Positions 51,066-60,027 of a stretch of 64,000 nucleotides of DNA are shown here, piece by piece. The stretch lies in contig NZ_JACHEN010000014.1 of NCBI RefSeq assembly GCF_014205875.1, positions 59,366 through 123,365 of the forward strand, read 5' to 3'. The DNA comes from Anaerosolibacter carboniphilus. Lineage in GTDB: Bacteria; Bacillota; Clostridia; Peptostreptococcales; Thermotaleaceae. The notes beneath the pieces are model-generated. The model was not told the DNA's origin, made no database searches, and worked only from the letters and a program-made list of their open reading frames with translations. How positions within the stretch are numbered: position 1 is the stretch's first letter; every line of letters begins with the position of its first letter. The position numbers and the translations under genes are program-made.

Positions 51066-51935
51066 ATGAAAGGGATTGTTTTAGCAGGTGGTTCTGGGAC
51101 AAGACTTTACCCAATAACAAAATCAATATCCAAACAATTATTGCCTATCTATGATAAACCCATGATATACTATCCACTTTCTGTTTTAATGCTCTCAGGT
51201 ATAAGAGAGATTCTCATTATCTCAACGGAGCAGGATGTTCCTTTATATGAAAAAATGTTTGGTGACGGCAGATATCTAGGATTATCCATCACTTATAAGG
51301 TGCAACAAGCACCCAATGGCATCGCTGAAGCGTTCATCATTGGAGAAGAATTTATCGGAGATGATAAAGTAGCTTTGGTGTTAGGAGATAACATCTTCTA
51401 TGGGCAGCGATTTACAGAGATGCTTCATAGAGCCAGTACTTTGGATAGTGGTGCAGTTATATTCGGTTATTACGTAAAAGATCCTACAGCTTATGGTGTC
51501 GTTGAATACGATGAAAAGGGAAATGTGATTTCTATAGTAGAAAAGCCTAAAGTACCGAAATCTAATTATGCTGTACCAGGGCTATATTTTTATGATAACA
51601 ATGTCGTTGAAATTGCGAAGAATTTGAAACCATCGGCAAGAGGAGAACTTGAGATCACAGCCGTAAATGAAGCATATTTAAAGCAAGGAAAGTTACGGGT
51701 TGAATTGTTTGGTAGGGGTATGGCCTGGTTAGATACAGGAACCCATGACAGTTTGCTAGAAGCCAGTAACTTTGTGGAAGCAGTTCAAAAGAGACAGGGG
51801 TTATATATCGCTTGTCTAGAGGAAATTGCCTATAGGATGGGCTATATCAATAGAGACCAATTAGTTCAACTGGCAGAAATATATACGAAAACAGAATATG
51901 GAAAATATTTATTAGATGTAGCCAATGGACTTTAA
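51066..51935 (+). CDS. rfbA: Glucose-1-phosphate thymidylyltransferase
   Basis: A 289-residue nucleotidyltransferase with the usual signature [16 protein letters not shown] at the start, then [17 protein letters not shown] and [10 protein letters not shown] near 105. It makes dTDP-glucose, entry point for both rhamnose and the 3-amino sugar. RBS AAGGAGGAC. First of the rfbACBD group, which is a little less AT-rich than the island before it. Confidence 0.96.
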   Translation: MKGIVLAGGSGTRLYPITKSISKQLLPIYDKPMIYYPLSVLMLSGIREILIISTEQDVPLYEKMFGDGRYLGLSITYKVQQAPNGIAEAFIIGEEFIGDDKVALVLGDNIFYGQRFTEMLHRASTLDSGAVIFGYYVKDPTAYGVVEYDEKGNVISIVEKPKVPKSNYAVPGLYFYDNNVVEIAKNLKPSARGELEITAVNEAYLKQGKLRVELFGRGMAWLDTGTHDSLLEASNFVEAVQKRQGLYIACLEEIAYRMGYINRDQLVQLAEIYTKTEYGKYLLDVANGL

Positions 51936-51950
51936 ATAAGAGGTGTATAT

Positions 51951-52511
51951 ATGGCAAAGTTTTTATTTATCCAAACAGAGATAAGCGGGCTCTATGTTAT
52001 TGAACCAAAAGTTTTTGCAGATCAAAGAGGATATTTCATGGAGTCATATAATCATCGCGAATTCTGTGAAAATGGACTAGATATGGTGTTTGTACAAGAC
52101 AACCAGTCAAAATCTAAAAAAGGTGTATTAAGAGGATTACATTTCCAAAAAGAGCATCCGCAGGGAAAATTGGTAAGGGTGATCAACGGAGAAGTTTTCG
52201 ATGTAGCTGTTGATCTAAGGCAATCATCAGAAACATACGGAAAGCATTTCGGAATCATATTATCAGATGAAAATAAAAAACAGCTTTATGTTCCAGAAGG
52301 TTTTGCCCATGGTTTTTTGGTTTTATCTGATGAAGCTGAGTTTATTTATAAGTGTACAGATTATTACTATCCTGATGATGAAGGTGGAATTCTGTGGAAT
52401 GATTCGGATATAGATATCGCTTGGCCATTAGACGGGATAGAACAGGTGATTCTTTCAGAAAAGGATAAAAGGTGGTCATTACTAAAAAATACTGAGATCC
52501 ATTTTAAATAA
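51951..52511 (+). CDS. rfbC: dTDP-4-dehydrorhamnose 3,5-epimerase
   Basis: A 186-residue cupin-fold epimerase. Recognised by EPKVFADQRGYFMESYNHREF, the RGLHFQ with catalytic His near 65, and YVPEGFAHGFLVLSDEAEF near 123. It makes dTDP-4-keto-L-rhamnose. RBS AAGAGGTG; 15 bases behind rfbA. Confidence 0.96.
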   Translation: MAKFLFIQTEISGLYVIEPKVFADQRGYFMESYNHREFCENGLDMVFVQDNQSKSKKGVLRGLHFQKEHPQGKLVRVINGEVFDVAVDLRQSSETYGKHFGIILSDENKKQLYVPEGFAHGFLVLSDEAEFIYKCTDYYYPDDEGGILWNDSDIDIAWPLDGIEQVILSEKDKRWSLLKNTEIHFK

Positions 52512-52530
52512 AATCGGGTGGTGGAGAAAA

Positions 52531-53541
52531 ATGAAGAAAGTCTTAGTTACGGGTGGTGCTGGATTTATTGGCAGCAATTTTATCCGCTATATGCTGGGGA
52601 AATATGACCAGTATAAGATCATTAACTTAGATTTGTTAACTTATGCGGGAAATCTAGAAAATTTGAAGGGCTTAGAAGCGCATCCGAATTACGAATTTAT
52701 TAGAGGCGATATTGCAGATCGTCAGCAGGTTGATCAAATCGTTTCTCGAGGAATAAGCTACATCATTAACTTTGCGGCTGAGTCCCATGTGGATAGGAGT
52801 ATTGAAGAACCTGAGATATTTGCAAGAACGAATATTATGGGAACACAATCCCTTTTAGACGCTGCTAAAAAATATAGTGTAGAAAAATATGTACAGGTTT
52901 CTACAGACGAAGTCTATGGCTCATTAGGCCAAACAGGGTCTTTTACGGAAGAAACTTCTTTGGCTCCAAACAGTCCATACTCGGCTAGTAAGGCAGCGGC
53001 AGATCTACTGGTGAGGGCATATCATGAGACTTTCCATTTGCCAGTGAATATCACACGATGTTCGAATAACTATGGGCCGTATCAATTCCCTGAAAAATTG
53101 ATTCCATTAATGATTGCTAATGCCTATGAAGAAAAAGAACTTCCTGTGTATGGTGATGGGTTAAATGTAAGGGATTGGCTTCATGTGGAAGATCACTGCA
53201 GTGCCATTGATCTGGTGATACATAAGGGCAAGCCTGGACAAGTTTATAATATCGGTGGAAACAATGAGAAGACAAATATCGAGATTGTAAAATTGATACT
53301 AGGTATTTTGAATAAATCAGAGTCTTTAATAAAATATGTTAAGGATAGACCAGGACACGATAGAAGATATGCCATTGATTCTTCAAAAATTCAGAGCGAA
53401 TTGGGCTGGATACCTAAATATACTTTTGATAAGGGCATAGAAGAGACCATCCATTGGTATTTAGAAAATAAACAGTGGTGGCTGCAAATCAGAAGTGGAG
53501 CATATTTGGACTATTATGAAAAGATGTATTCCAATCGATAG
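52531..53541 (+). CDS. rfbB: dTDP-glucose 4,6-dehydratase
   Basis: A 336-residue extended SDR. NAD-binding GGAGFIGSNFIRY at the start, ESHVDRSI near 87, STDEVYGSLG near 128 and the catalytic YSASK near 156 are all present. It makes dTDP-4-keto-6-deoxyglucose, the branch point for rhamnose (rfbC, rfbD) and the amino sugar (fdtA, fdtB). RBS GGTGGTGGAG. Confidence 0.97.
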   Translation: MKKVLVTGGAGFIGSNFIRYMLGKYDQYKIINLDLLTYAGNLENLKGLEAHPNYEFIRGDIADRQQVDQIVSRGISYIINFAAESHVDRSIEEPEIFARTNIMGTQSLLDAAKKYSVEKYVQVSTDEVYGSLGQTGSFTEETSLAPNSPYSASKAAADLLVRAYHETFHLPVNITRCSNNYGPYQFPEKLIPLMIANAYEEKELPVYGDGLNVRDWLHVEDHCSAIDLVIHKGKPGQVYNIGGNNEKTNIEIVKLILGILNKSESLIKYVKDRPGHDRRYAIDSSKIQSELGWIPKYTFDKGIEETIHWYLENKQWWLQIRSGAYLDYYEKMYSNR

Positions 53542-53552
53542 TAGGTGTTAGG

Positions 53553-54389
53553 ATGAAAAAGATATTAATAACAGGTGCAAATGGACAGCTAGGGGCAGAT
53601 TTAATGGACATGCTGTCCCCTTTTTATGCTGTAAAGGGGTATGGAAGAGCACAACTGGATATTACAAAGCTTGATGATACAATAAATATTGTGCGAGGAA
53701 TGAAGCCAAATATTATCATTAATTGTGGAGCTTATACTAACGTTGATAAGGCAGAGCAAGAAAGAGATATGGCTTATAGGGTCAATGGATTGGCATGCAG
53801 AAATCTAGCTGTGGCGTGTTTAGAAACGAAATCACAATTGATACACATCTCCACTGACTTCGTATATGATGGCAAAAAAGAAGAACCTTATATTGAATTC
53901 GACAAGGCAAATCCCATAAATATTTATGGACATTCCAAACTCATGGGTGAAGAATATATTAGGCAAATATACCCAAGACATTTTATTCTAAGAACTTCTT
54001 GGCTATATGGACAATATGGGAATAATTTTGTAAAGACCATGCTGAAGTTGGCAAAAGAGAATGAGATTTTGAGAGTAGTCGATGATCAAAAGGGAACGCC
54101 TACTTATACCAAGGATCTGGTACGGGTAATAAGGCTGCTTATGGAAACGGAAGCCTACGGAACTTATCATGCCTCTAATAATGGAGCTTGTACTTGGTTC
54201 GAATTTGCTAGCCAGATTTTTTCTTTATATCAAATCAATAAAAAAATTCTATCTGTAACAACAGAAGAATTGAAGCGCTCAGCACGTAGACCTCAAAATT
54301 CAGTTATGAGAAACTACTTACTTGAGCTCGACTTCGGATATCATTTAGATAATTGGGTAGATGCATTGAAAAGATTTGTGAAAGAATAA
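53553..54389 (+). CDS. rfbD: dTDP-4-dehydrorhamnose reductase
   Basis: A 278-residue extended SDR. ITGANGQLGADLM at the start, NCGAYTNVDKAE near 65, STDFVYDG near 105 and the YGHSK catalytic motif near 131. It completes dTDP-L-rhamnose. Its start is 11 bases behind rfbB. It is the last gene of the island; behind it a sigma-D promoter restarts flagellar transcription. Confidence 0.96.
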   Translation: MKKILITGANGQLGADLMDMLSPFYAVKGYGRAQLDITKLDDTINIVRGMKPNIIINCGAYTNVDKAEQERDMAYRVNGLACRNLAVACLETKSQLIHISTDFVYDGKKEEPYIEFDKANPINIYGHSKLMGEEYIRQIYPRHFILRTSWLYGQYGNNFVKTMLKLAKENEILRVVDDQKGTPTYTKDLVRVIRLLMETEAYGTYHASNNGACTWFEFASQIFSLYQINKKILSVTTEELKRSARRPQNSVMRNYLLELDFGYHLDNWVDALKRFVKE

Positions 54390-54475
54390 ATACCCTATGA
54401 ACAGACTAAGCTTAGTTATTGCAGTGTTGTCAAAATCTTGTAGATATACTGCCTCAATTCATAGCTTATCTACTA

Positions 54476-54502
54476 TAAAGTAAATAAAAAATATACCGAT
54501 AA
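54476..54502 (+). promoter_or_regulatory. Sigma-D promoter of flaG-fliD-fliS
   Basis: TAAA at 54476-54479, 15-base spacer, ACCGATAA at 54495-54502, 35 bases before the flaG start. It matches the flagellar sigma consensus. Confidence 0.82.
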
Positions 54503-54536
54503 TATCCATAGGAAAAAATAATGAGGTGGTGTTCAT

Positions 54537-54893
54537 ATGCGAATTGAATCTAGTATTAGCAATGCTGTAGATATTAACTCGCCAAATCAAAGGCAGGGAC
54601 AAGCAAGTAATGGGCAACAAGGAACTGGCGAAGGAGAAATTGTTCAAGCGGCGACTTCAAATTTTCCAGGGGAAAAGCAGCTTATTGCAGAAATCGAACG
54701 TGCAAATAAGGATTTAAACATTAAAAGTACCAATTTAAAATTCTCTATCCACGAGAAAACAAAGGCGATATTAGTAAAAGTTGTAGACAGTGAAACCAAA
54801 GAAGTAGTCCGAGAGATTCCATCGGAGAAAATTTTAGATATGGTAGCTTCTATGCTGGAGCGGACAGGTCTGTTTGTGGATAAAAAGATTTAA
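54537..54893 (+). CDS. flaG: FlaG family protein
   Basis: A 118-residue protein with the FlaG layout: a Gln/Gly-rich low-complexity N-terminus, then LKFSIHEKTKAILVKVVDSETKEVVREIPSEKILDMVA. FlaG limits filament length in some bacteria. RBS AATGAGGTGG. In related genomes flaG follows hag directly; here 24 kb separate them. Confidence 0.93.
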   Translation: MRIESSISNAVDINSPNQRQGQASNGQQGTGEGEIVQAATSNFPGEKQLIAEIERANKDLNIKSTNLKFSIHEKTKAILVKVVDSETKEVVREIPSEKILDMVASMLERTGLFVDKKI

Positions 54894-54946
54894 AAAATGT
54901 AAATTAATTAAAAAAAGGTTTAAATTGGATATAAGGAGGTAATAGA

Positions 54947-56515
54947 ATGAGTGTGACACGTATAACAGGATTTGCCAGCGGTTTTGATACAGAATCAATT
55001 ATTAAGAGCTTGATGAAGGCAGAGCGGGCGAAGGTTGACAAATACAACCAAAATCAACAAGTGTTGAAGTGGAAACAACAACTATATAATGATGTGAACA
55101 AAGATTTTGCAAATTTTATATTGGATACGAGAAAGGAATTTGGCATTGATTCCATATCTTCTACTTCAAAGTTGGCATGGGGCAAAAAAGCTACATCATC
55201 CAATGATAGTGCTATATCTGCTACAGCTTTATCCACTGCAACTACAGGAACCCATACAATTGAAGTAACACAGTTGGCAAAAGGAGTTACTGCTGCCAGT
55301 GGAAGTACCGTAGAAAATAAAACCCTTAAAGATCTTCTCGGTATTGGTGAAGATGACACCTATGAAATATCGATTAATGGTAAACCGATCACTTTCACTG
55401 GAAAAGACGACTTAACAGCTGTAGCAAAGAAAATTAATGCAGAAGTTCCAGGTGTAAAGGCAAGTTATGATACAACGGCTAAAAGGTTCTTTATAAATAC
55501 AACTACGACGGGCTCACAAGCGGAGCTTACGATAGACGATACAGCTGGATCTTTGCTTGCAAAGCTTGATCTTAAGGTGACAGACCAAAATGCCACTGCA
55601 GCTTCACTTGTATCAGGGACATCCTATAAAGGGCAGCAAGCAAAAATTAACTACAATGGAGCGACTGGTATCGCATATGATACAAATCAAATTACGATTA
55701 ATGGCCTTCAACTGGAGCTGAAGCAAGTGAGCGGTCCTCAGACTATAAAAGTTGATACCGATGTGGATGGCGTTTATAATAAGATCAAGGGATTTGTGGA
55801 CAAATATAACGAATTAGTAGATAAATTAAATACGTTAACGTCAGAAAAACAGTATCGAGACTATAAGCCCCTTACGGATGAGCAAAAAGAATCTATGTCA
55901 GAAAAGGAAATCGAGCTCTGGGAAGAAAAAGCAAAAAGTGGCTTGCTGAGAAGCAATACATATATCAACAAGACCTTGCAAGACGTGAGGCAGGGGTTAT
56001 ATGAACCTGTAGCTGGTGTAACAGGTGCATTCAATGAATTATTCGATATAGGAATTACTACTGGGGATTACAAGCAAAAAGGGAAGTTAGTTATTGATGA
56101 AACAAAGTTAAAGGAAGCGATAACAAAAGACGCAGATGGTGTAATCGATCTGTTGTTAAAGCAGCCATCTGTAGGTGCTAATGAGGAAACCAAAAGAAAA
56201 GAAAGTGGATTAATCAATAGAATGTATGATAGCATGATCACGGGAATGAAAGAAATTGTCAGCCAAGCAGGTATAGGTGATAATTCGTCCTTATATTCCA
56301 GTGTAAAGGCGGGCATGTTAGTAGACTTTATCTCAAAACAAAGTGGAATCAGCTATCTAGAAAAAAGTATTACAGATGTAGGCAGTCAGATTTCAAGGGA
56401 AGAAGATCGATTAGCAAGCAAAGAGGAATCTTATTGGAAGAAATTCACAGCCATGGAAAAGGCCATGCAGAAGATGCAGTCCCAAAGCACGTGGCTATCA
56501 CAACAATTGGGATAA
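54947..56515 (+). CDS. fliD: Flagellar filament cap protein
   Basis: A 522-residue FliD. The N-terminus (ITGFASGFDTESIIKSLMKAERAKVDKYNQ) and C-terminus (ISREEDRLASKEESYWKKFTAMEKAMQKMQSQSTWL) are typical coiled parts; the middle holds FliD_N and FliD_C domains with LNTLTSEKQYRDYKPLTDEQK. It caps the growing filament and helps flagellin assembly. RBS AAGGAGGT. Confidence 0.96.
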   Translation: MSVTRITGFASGFDTESIIKSLMKAERAKVDKYNQNQQVLKWKQQLYNDVNKDFANFILDTRKEFGIDSISSTSKLAWGKKATSSNDSAISATALSTATTGTHTIEVTQLAKGVTAASGSTVENKTLKDLLGIGEDDTYEISINGKPITFTGKDDLTAVAKKINAEVPGVKASYDTTAKRFFINTTTTGSQAELTIDDTAGSLLAKLDLKVTDQNATAASLVSGTSYKGQQAKINYNGATGIAYDTNQITINGLQLELKQVSGPQTIKVDTDVDGVYNKIKGFVDKYNELVDKLNTLTSEKQYRDYKPLTDEQKESMSEKEIELWEEKAKSGLLRSNTYINKTLQDVRQGLYEPVAGVTGAFNELFDIGITTGDYKQKGKLVIDETKLKEAITKDADGVIDLLLKQPSVGANEETKRKESGLINRMYDSMITGMKEIVSQAGIGDNSSLYSSVKAGMLVDFISKQSGISYLEKSITDVGSQISREEDRLASKEESYWKKFTAMEKAMQKMQSQSTWLSQQLG

Positions 56516-56539
56516 GGCTAATATGAGGAGGAGATCTTA

Positions 56540-56917
56540 TTGGCGCTAAACAATCCATATAAACAATATCAGCAAAACAATGTAACCTTGGCTTCACCTC
56601 AAGAATTAACTCTAATGCTTTATAATGGGGCGATTAAGTTTATCCATTTGGCAATGCAGGGTATTGATGAGAGAAATATCGAAAAATCCCATAATGCGAT
56701 TATAAGGACTACAGATATCATTACTGAGTTAAATGTTACACTGAATATGAATTATGAGATATCCAAGCAGTTAAGAGCCCTCTATGATTTTATAAACAGC
56801 CATCTAATCGAAGCCAATATGAAGAAGGATCGAAAAAAATTAGAGGAAGCACTTGAGATAACGACAACGCTGCGGGATGCATGGAAGGAAGCTATGGTAT
56901 TGGCGAAAAAAGGATAA
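56540..56917 (+). CDS. fliS: Flagellin chaperone FliS
   Basis: A 125-residue helical protein that binds the flagellin C-terminus before export. Seen: NNPYKQYQQNNVTLASPQELTLMLYNGAIKFI at the start and MNYEISKQLRALYDFINSHLIEANMKKD. The start is TTG behind GAGGAGGAG. Its stop overlaps the start region of the next gene. Confidence 0.95.
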   Translation: MALNNPYKQYQQNNVTLASPQELTLMLYNGAIKFIHLAMQGIDERNIEKSHNAIIRTTDIITELNVTLNMNYEISKQLRALYDFINSHLIEANMKKDRKKLEEALEITTTLRDAWKEAMVLAKKG

Positions 56918-56922
56918 TGGAG

Positions 56923-57426
56923 ATGCATATGGATATAGATAATCTTTTAAGACTATTGATAGATACATCACACAAAAAAGGACAAGCATTGGAACGGTTT
57001 CTTGAGTTGACAAGTCTTCAAGCAAACCTTATTAAAGCAGGAAACTTGGATACGTTAATGACCGTTATTGATGAGCGACAAGGGGTTATTTCACTGATCA
57101 ATGACATTGATTTGGTCTTTCTAGAGAACTACAATAAACTGAAAAAAGCATTGGGGATACAATCCATAGAAGAAATGGATACCAATGCCCATCCTCTATT
57201 AAAAGATCTTAAAAACAATATTGAACATATTATGAAAATACTAAAAGAAATCGATCATTTGGATAAGATGAATACGAATAATTTGAAAATAGATCTAGAG
57301 CATGTAAAGGATGAATTGAAGAAAATCAAGATTGAGAAACAAAGTTCTAAGCTAGCCTCAGCATATAAGAATAAGTATGCTGGAGCTCAAGGAATGTTTG
57401 TTGACAATCAGAATAAGAAGTATTAG
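56923..57426 (+). CDS. fliT: FliT-like flagellar chaperone
   Basis: About 167 residues, all helical with a long C-terminal coiled coil (LKIDLEHVKDELKKIKIEKQSSKL). It follows fliS with near overlap; ATGs at 56917, 56923 and 56929 are in frame, and 56923 has the best spacing (8 bases) to AAAGGA. In Bacillus fliT follows fliS and serves as the FliD chaperone. Sequence similarity to FliT is weak, so the name rests mainly on position. Two tandem terminators follow. Confidence 0.65.
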   Translation: MHMDIDNLLRLLIDTSHKKGQALERFLELTSLQANLIKAGNLDTLMTVIDERQGVISLINDIDLVFLENYNKLKKALGIQSIEEMDTNAHPLLKDLKNNIEHIMKILKEIDHLDKMNTNNLKIDLEHVKDELKKIKIEKQSSKLASAYKNKYAGAQGMFVDNQNKKY

Positions 57427-57503
57427 CCTATCTTTATAAGATGGGCTTTTTTCTTGTGTAATTTTTTATCATGAATAGGGCCAAGGATAGGCCCTTATTT
57501 TTT
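57425..57503 (+). terminator. Two tandem terminators ending the fliD operon
   Basis: First: AGCCTATCT with AGATGGGCT then a T-run (57425-57452). Second: AATAGGGCC with GGCCCTTATT then seven T (57474-57503). Transcription of the flagellar cluster ends here. Confidence 0.85.
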
Positions 57504-57562
57504 TACATATATCGTATTCTATAGCATGGAAAAATAATAGATGAATTTGATGCTTAGCATGT

Positions 57563-57583
57563 GGAACAGGTATGCCTGTTTCC
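57563..57583. repeat. Short palindrome of the TTCCTAC-ended type
   Basis: GGAACAGG and CCTGTTTCC around TATG, followed by TAC as in the repeat at 11719. The rest of 57504-57724 has no ORF; a lone TATAAT stands at 57681. Confidence 0.45.
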
Positions 57584-57724
57584 TACAAATATATAGAAAA
57601 CAGAGAAAATCCATGAATACAGTCGATAGATCAATGAATTTGGCGAACGATTTTCATAGCTAGAAGTAGAGTTTTAAACCTATAATATTGAGTAAGAGTG
57701 GTACAAGAAGGGGGAATGGGATCA

Positions 57725-58057
57725 ATGCATATTAGGGGAGTAGAATTATATAACATGGATGTTTTTGCAAATTCTAGGCGGGTAGAGGGCATGAATCGAG
57801 TACAGAGGATTGATCCTATTGGAAAAGATACGCAGAATTTTACGATGAAGAATGAAATAAAGAAAAACCAACTGGAGTATATATTTAAACCAATTCGAAC
57901 GAAAACGATAAATGGCAGCGCAGCAGTGGCATCGAGCATGAGTATGAGATTGATTCATAGAAATGAGCAAATATTGTTTAATACATCCATTAATGCAAAA
58001 TTAGCTTATATGCCAATGGAAGAAGTTTCTGGTAAGAATATTGATTATATGATTTAA
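57725..58057 (+). CDS. Hypothetical protein
   Basis: A 110-residue basic, soluble protein starting MHIRGVELYNMDVFANSRRV. The ATG at 57725 lies ten bases behind AAGGGGGAA; the GTG at 57698 is less likely. No family is recognised. It stands between the flagellar operon terminators and the raiA RNA, and is preceded by its own possible -10. The N-terminus recalls small flagellar-cluster proteins of unknown role. Confidence 0.6.
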   Translation: MHIRGVELYNMDVFANSRRVEGMNRVQRIDPIGKDTQNFTMKNEIKKNQLEYIFKPIRTKTINGSAAVASSMSMRLIHRNEQILFNTSINAKLAYMPMEEVSGKNIDYMI

Positions 58058-58066
58058 AAAGAATCC

Positions 58067-58088
58067 GGAATGACGAGGGCGTCGTTCC
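58067..58088. repeat. Short palindromic repeat related to 11719-11740
   Basis: GGAATGAC and GTCGTTCC (one G-T pair) around GAGGGC, the same loop as the copy at 11719-11740. Confidence 0.6.
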
Positions 58089-58160
58089 TCACGGAAGCTT
58101 TATGGATAGTTAGTCTTTGGAATACTTGGTTATATACAAAATAAGGCATAAGGAGAATGC

Positions 58161-58189
58161 TTGAAAAATAGAGAAAAACGTAGTATAAT
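58161..58189 (+). promoter_or_regulatory. Sigma-A promoter of the raiA RNA
   Basis: TTGAAA at 58161, 17-base spacer and a perfect TATAAT at 58184. Start expected near 58196. Confidence 0.82.
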
Positions 58190-58195
58190 ATGTGG

Positions 58196-58495
58196 TGCAT
58201 ATAATTAGGTCTGTGGTTGAAAGTCCATGCCAGTCGCAGGCGAAAGGACCCACGTAAGGCAGCCTAAAAATGGAGCTGCTGAGCATGGTGCGGCTTAGAG
58301 GTAAGACCTGCCAGAAGGGTGATGGATGTACTGTACATAGATCATTACTTCTGAGAGGGGGAGTAGTGGCGGCGAACCCAGAGCGAAACTTCCAGCAGGC
58401 GAGTGTGGGGTCAAAGACCAGGTCAGCTAAGTATATGTTCTATTGGCAGCGATGCTAAGAGAAATCCTTGATTAATTGATCGGGGATTTTTTTTT
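58196..58495 (+). ncRNA. raiA-motif structured RNA
   Basis: A stand-alone structured RNA of up to 300 bases with its own promoter and terminator. The 5' part contains GTGGTTGAAAGTCCATGCC and CAGGCGAAAGGACCCACG; CATATA near the 5' end can pair with TATATG near 58432-58437, closing the fold. The size, the GUGGUUGAAAGUCC-like core, and position upstream of hpf (the raiA gene) match the raiA-motif RNA known in Firmicutes. It was identified by eye, from memory of that motif. RNase P RNA was considered and rejected because its conserved 3' ACAGAA...GGCTTA segment is absent. The raiA gene itself is about 950 bases further on. Confidence 0.72.
58462..58495 (+). terminator. Terminator of the raiA RNA
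   Basis: AATCCTTGAT and ATCGGGGATT pair (two G-T), followed by eight T. Confidence 0.85.
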
Positions 58496-58565
58496 AATTG
58501 GTTCGGCAAAAATTGTATGTGGATATTTTATGATATTAGAAATATTTGTTGTCATGAACAATAGT

Positions 58566-58625
58566 GAAGGATCTTGCGAAGTGAAAGCCTTTGTTCAAGA
58601 TTCTTCGCTGTCGCTCAGGATGACA
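58566..58625. repeat. Partial relative of the metK-leader repeat
   Basis: GAAGGATCTT and AAGATTCTTC are inverted, and TCAGGATGACA closes the unit, as TCAGAATGACA does at 13934-13944. Confidence 0.55.
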
Positions 58626-58896
58626 GGTGGGCACATCGATAGAAATATACTGGTTAAAATAAGAATAATTTCGACATAGGATTTTTAAATATTTGTCAAA
58701 TCCTCTTGTAGATTAATAGGGATTCTTTTAAGTAGAAAACATGCATAATTTCGCGGATAGTGCATATACATAATAAGTTGGCAGAAAATACTGTCAGAAA
58801 AAATGATAGGTGTGGCCATGTAGTTTTTTGCAAAAAGATAAATAAATAATAGCCAAAACTGAATACATTTAATGACAAAATGATTCAAAAAATGAC

Positions 58897-59117
58897 TTAT
58901 CCACCATTGACTCACAAGGTTATTCACAGATATAGCATTGTAAAAATCAGTTATCAACAATTTTATCCACATTATCCACAGAAACATACTTAACATGCAC
59001 ACAACTTGTGGATAGTCTGTATATTTTCATAAATTTGGTAAAAACTTAAGTTAAGAAATGCCTTTATTTCTTAAAAAAGTTGTAGAAATAGAAAAATTTT
59101 AAAAATTCTGTGGATAA
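58897..59117. other. Cluster of DnaA boxes upstream of hpf
   Basis: Four perfect TTATNCACA boxes: 58920-58928 (TTATTCACA), 58963-58971 and 58972-58980 (TTATCCACA, head to tail with no gap) and 59109-59117 on the minus strand. Boxes with one mismatch are at 58897, 58951 and 59007 (minus), and one with two mismatches is at 59121. Between 59016 and 59108 the DNA is very AT-rich. No ORF of note occupies 58496-59447. It may be a DnaA regulatory cluster or part of an origin; no dnaA, dnaN or rpmH is in the window. Confidence 0.75.
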
Positions 59118-59447
59118 AGTCGTGGATACTGTTGAAAAGTAGTGTTGAATTTTTAAAAGGAAATGGAAGTTTTCGTTTGCTGTGGAAAATCTATATGACA
59201 AAATAGAAGAAAGGAATAATTTGTTTGAAGAAATCGAAGTTGGTTGTTTGATATAAGTCTGGATGGGTAAAATAAAGATATATCAAACTTGTCCATTTAA
59301 GTTCAAAAATTTCTAGCAATTTGGAGGAAAGTATTGAAAATCTGACGAATAAGATTATATAACATCATTCACAGATGACATAAAGACAAGTTTTGAGTTG
59401 GAGTGCATCCGGCTCGATGATATATATGTTGAAGGGAGCTGAAGTAT

Positions 59448-59978
59448 ATGAGAGTCAGAGTCAGTGGAAGGAATTTAGCTGTAACAGATGCTTTAAAGGA
59501 CACAATTACGAGTAAGCTGGAGAAGTTTGGAAAATATTTCAAGGAGGATACAGAGGCTCAGGCAACCCTTAGTGTAGAAAAAAACCGACAGATTATTGAG
59601 ATTACAATTCCGATCAATGGGTCTATTTTGAGAGCGGAAGAATCCACAGAAGATATGTATGCATCAGTGGATAAGGCATTAGACAAATTAAATCGACAGA
59701 TTGGAAAATATAAAACAAAACTTGAAAAAAGATATCAAGGTCACGATACCATTCGATTTGAATATATACCAGATGTGGAGCCAGGCGAAAAAAGTGAGTC
59801 GAAAATCGTAAGAACAAAACGTTTTTCCATCAAGCCTATGGATCCTGAGGAAGCGGTACTTCAAATGGAGCTCCTGGGACATAATTTCTTTGTATTTACC
59901 AATGGGGATACAGAGGAAGTCAATGTAGTTTATAAGCGTAAGGACGGGGACTATGGTTTAATTGAACCGACCTTCTAA
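59448..59978 (+). CDS. hpf: Long-form ribosome hibernation promoting factor
   Basis: A 176-residue long-form HPF/RaiA. The N-terminal domain (MRVRVSGRNLAVTDALKD, TSKLEKFGKYF) binds the small ribosomal subunit; the C-terminal domain (IVRTKRFSIKPMDPEEAVLQMELLGHNFFVFTN) makes 100S dimers. RBS GAAGGGAGC. As in Bacillus it follows the fliD-fliS-fliT group. Its leader is long and carries the DnaA-box cluster. Confidence 0.96.
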   Translation: MRVRVSGRNLAVTDALKDTITSKLEKFGKYFKEDTEAQATLSVEKNRQIIEITIPINGSILRAEESTEDMYASVDKALDKLNRQIGKYKTKLEKRYQGHDTIRFEYIPDVEPGEKSESKIVRTKRFSIKPMDPEEAVLQMELLGHNFFVFTNGDTEEVNVVYKRKDGDYGLIEPTF

Positions 59979-60000
59979 TGAAATAAATAGATAAGACCTG

Positions 60001-60027
60001 TAGGACAGCGAAAGCTGTCCTATTTTA
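60001..60027 (+). terminator. hpf terminator
   Basis: TAGGACAGC and GCTGTCCTA, loop GAAA, then TTTTATT. Confidence 0.85.

Noticed and set aside
58196..58495. RNase P RNA (rnpB)
   Set aside because: A GAAAGTCC stretch is present, but the conserved 3' ACAGAACCCGGCTTA segment and the other RNase P core regions are not found; raiA motif fits context better.
58685..59002. Minus-strand ORFs of 60-105 codons upstream of hpf
   Set aside because: No ribosome binding site, unusual composition and overlap with the DnaA-box cluster; judged chance ORFs.
58897..59117. Chromosomal origin (oriC) called outright
   Set aside because: DnaA boxes and AT-rich DNA are present, but dnaA, dnaN, rpmH and gidB are absent from the window and skew cannot be judged here; kept as a DnaA-box cluster.
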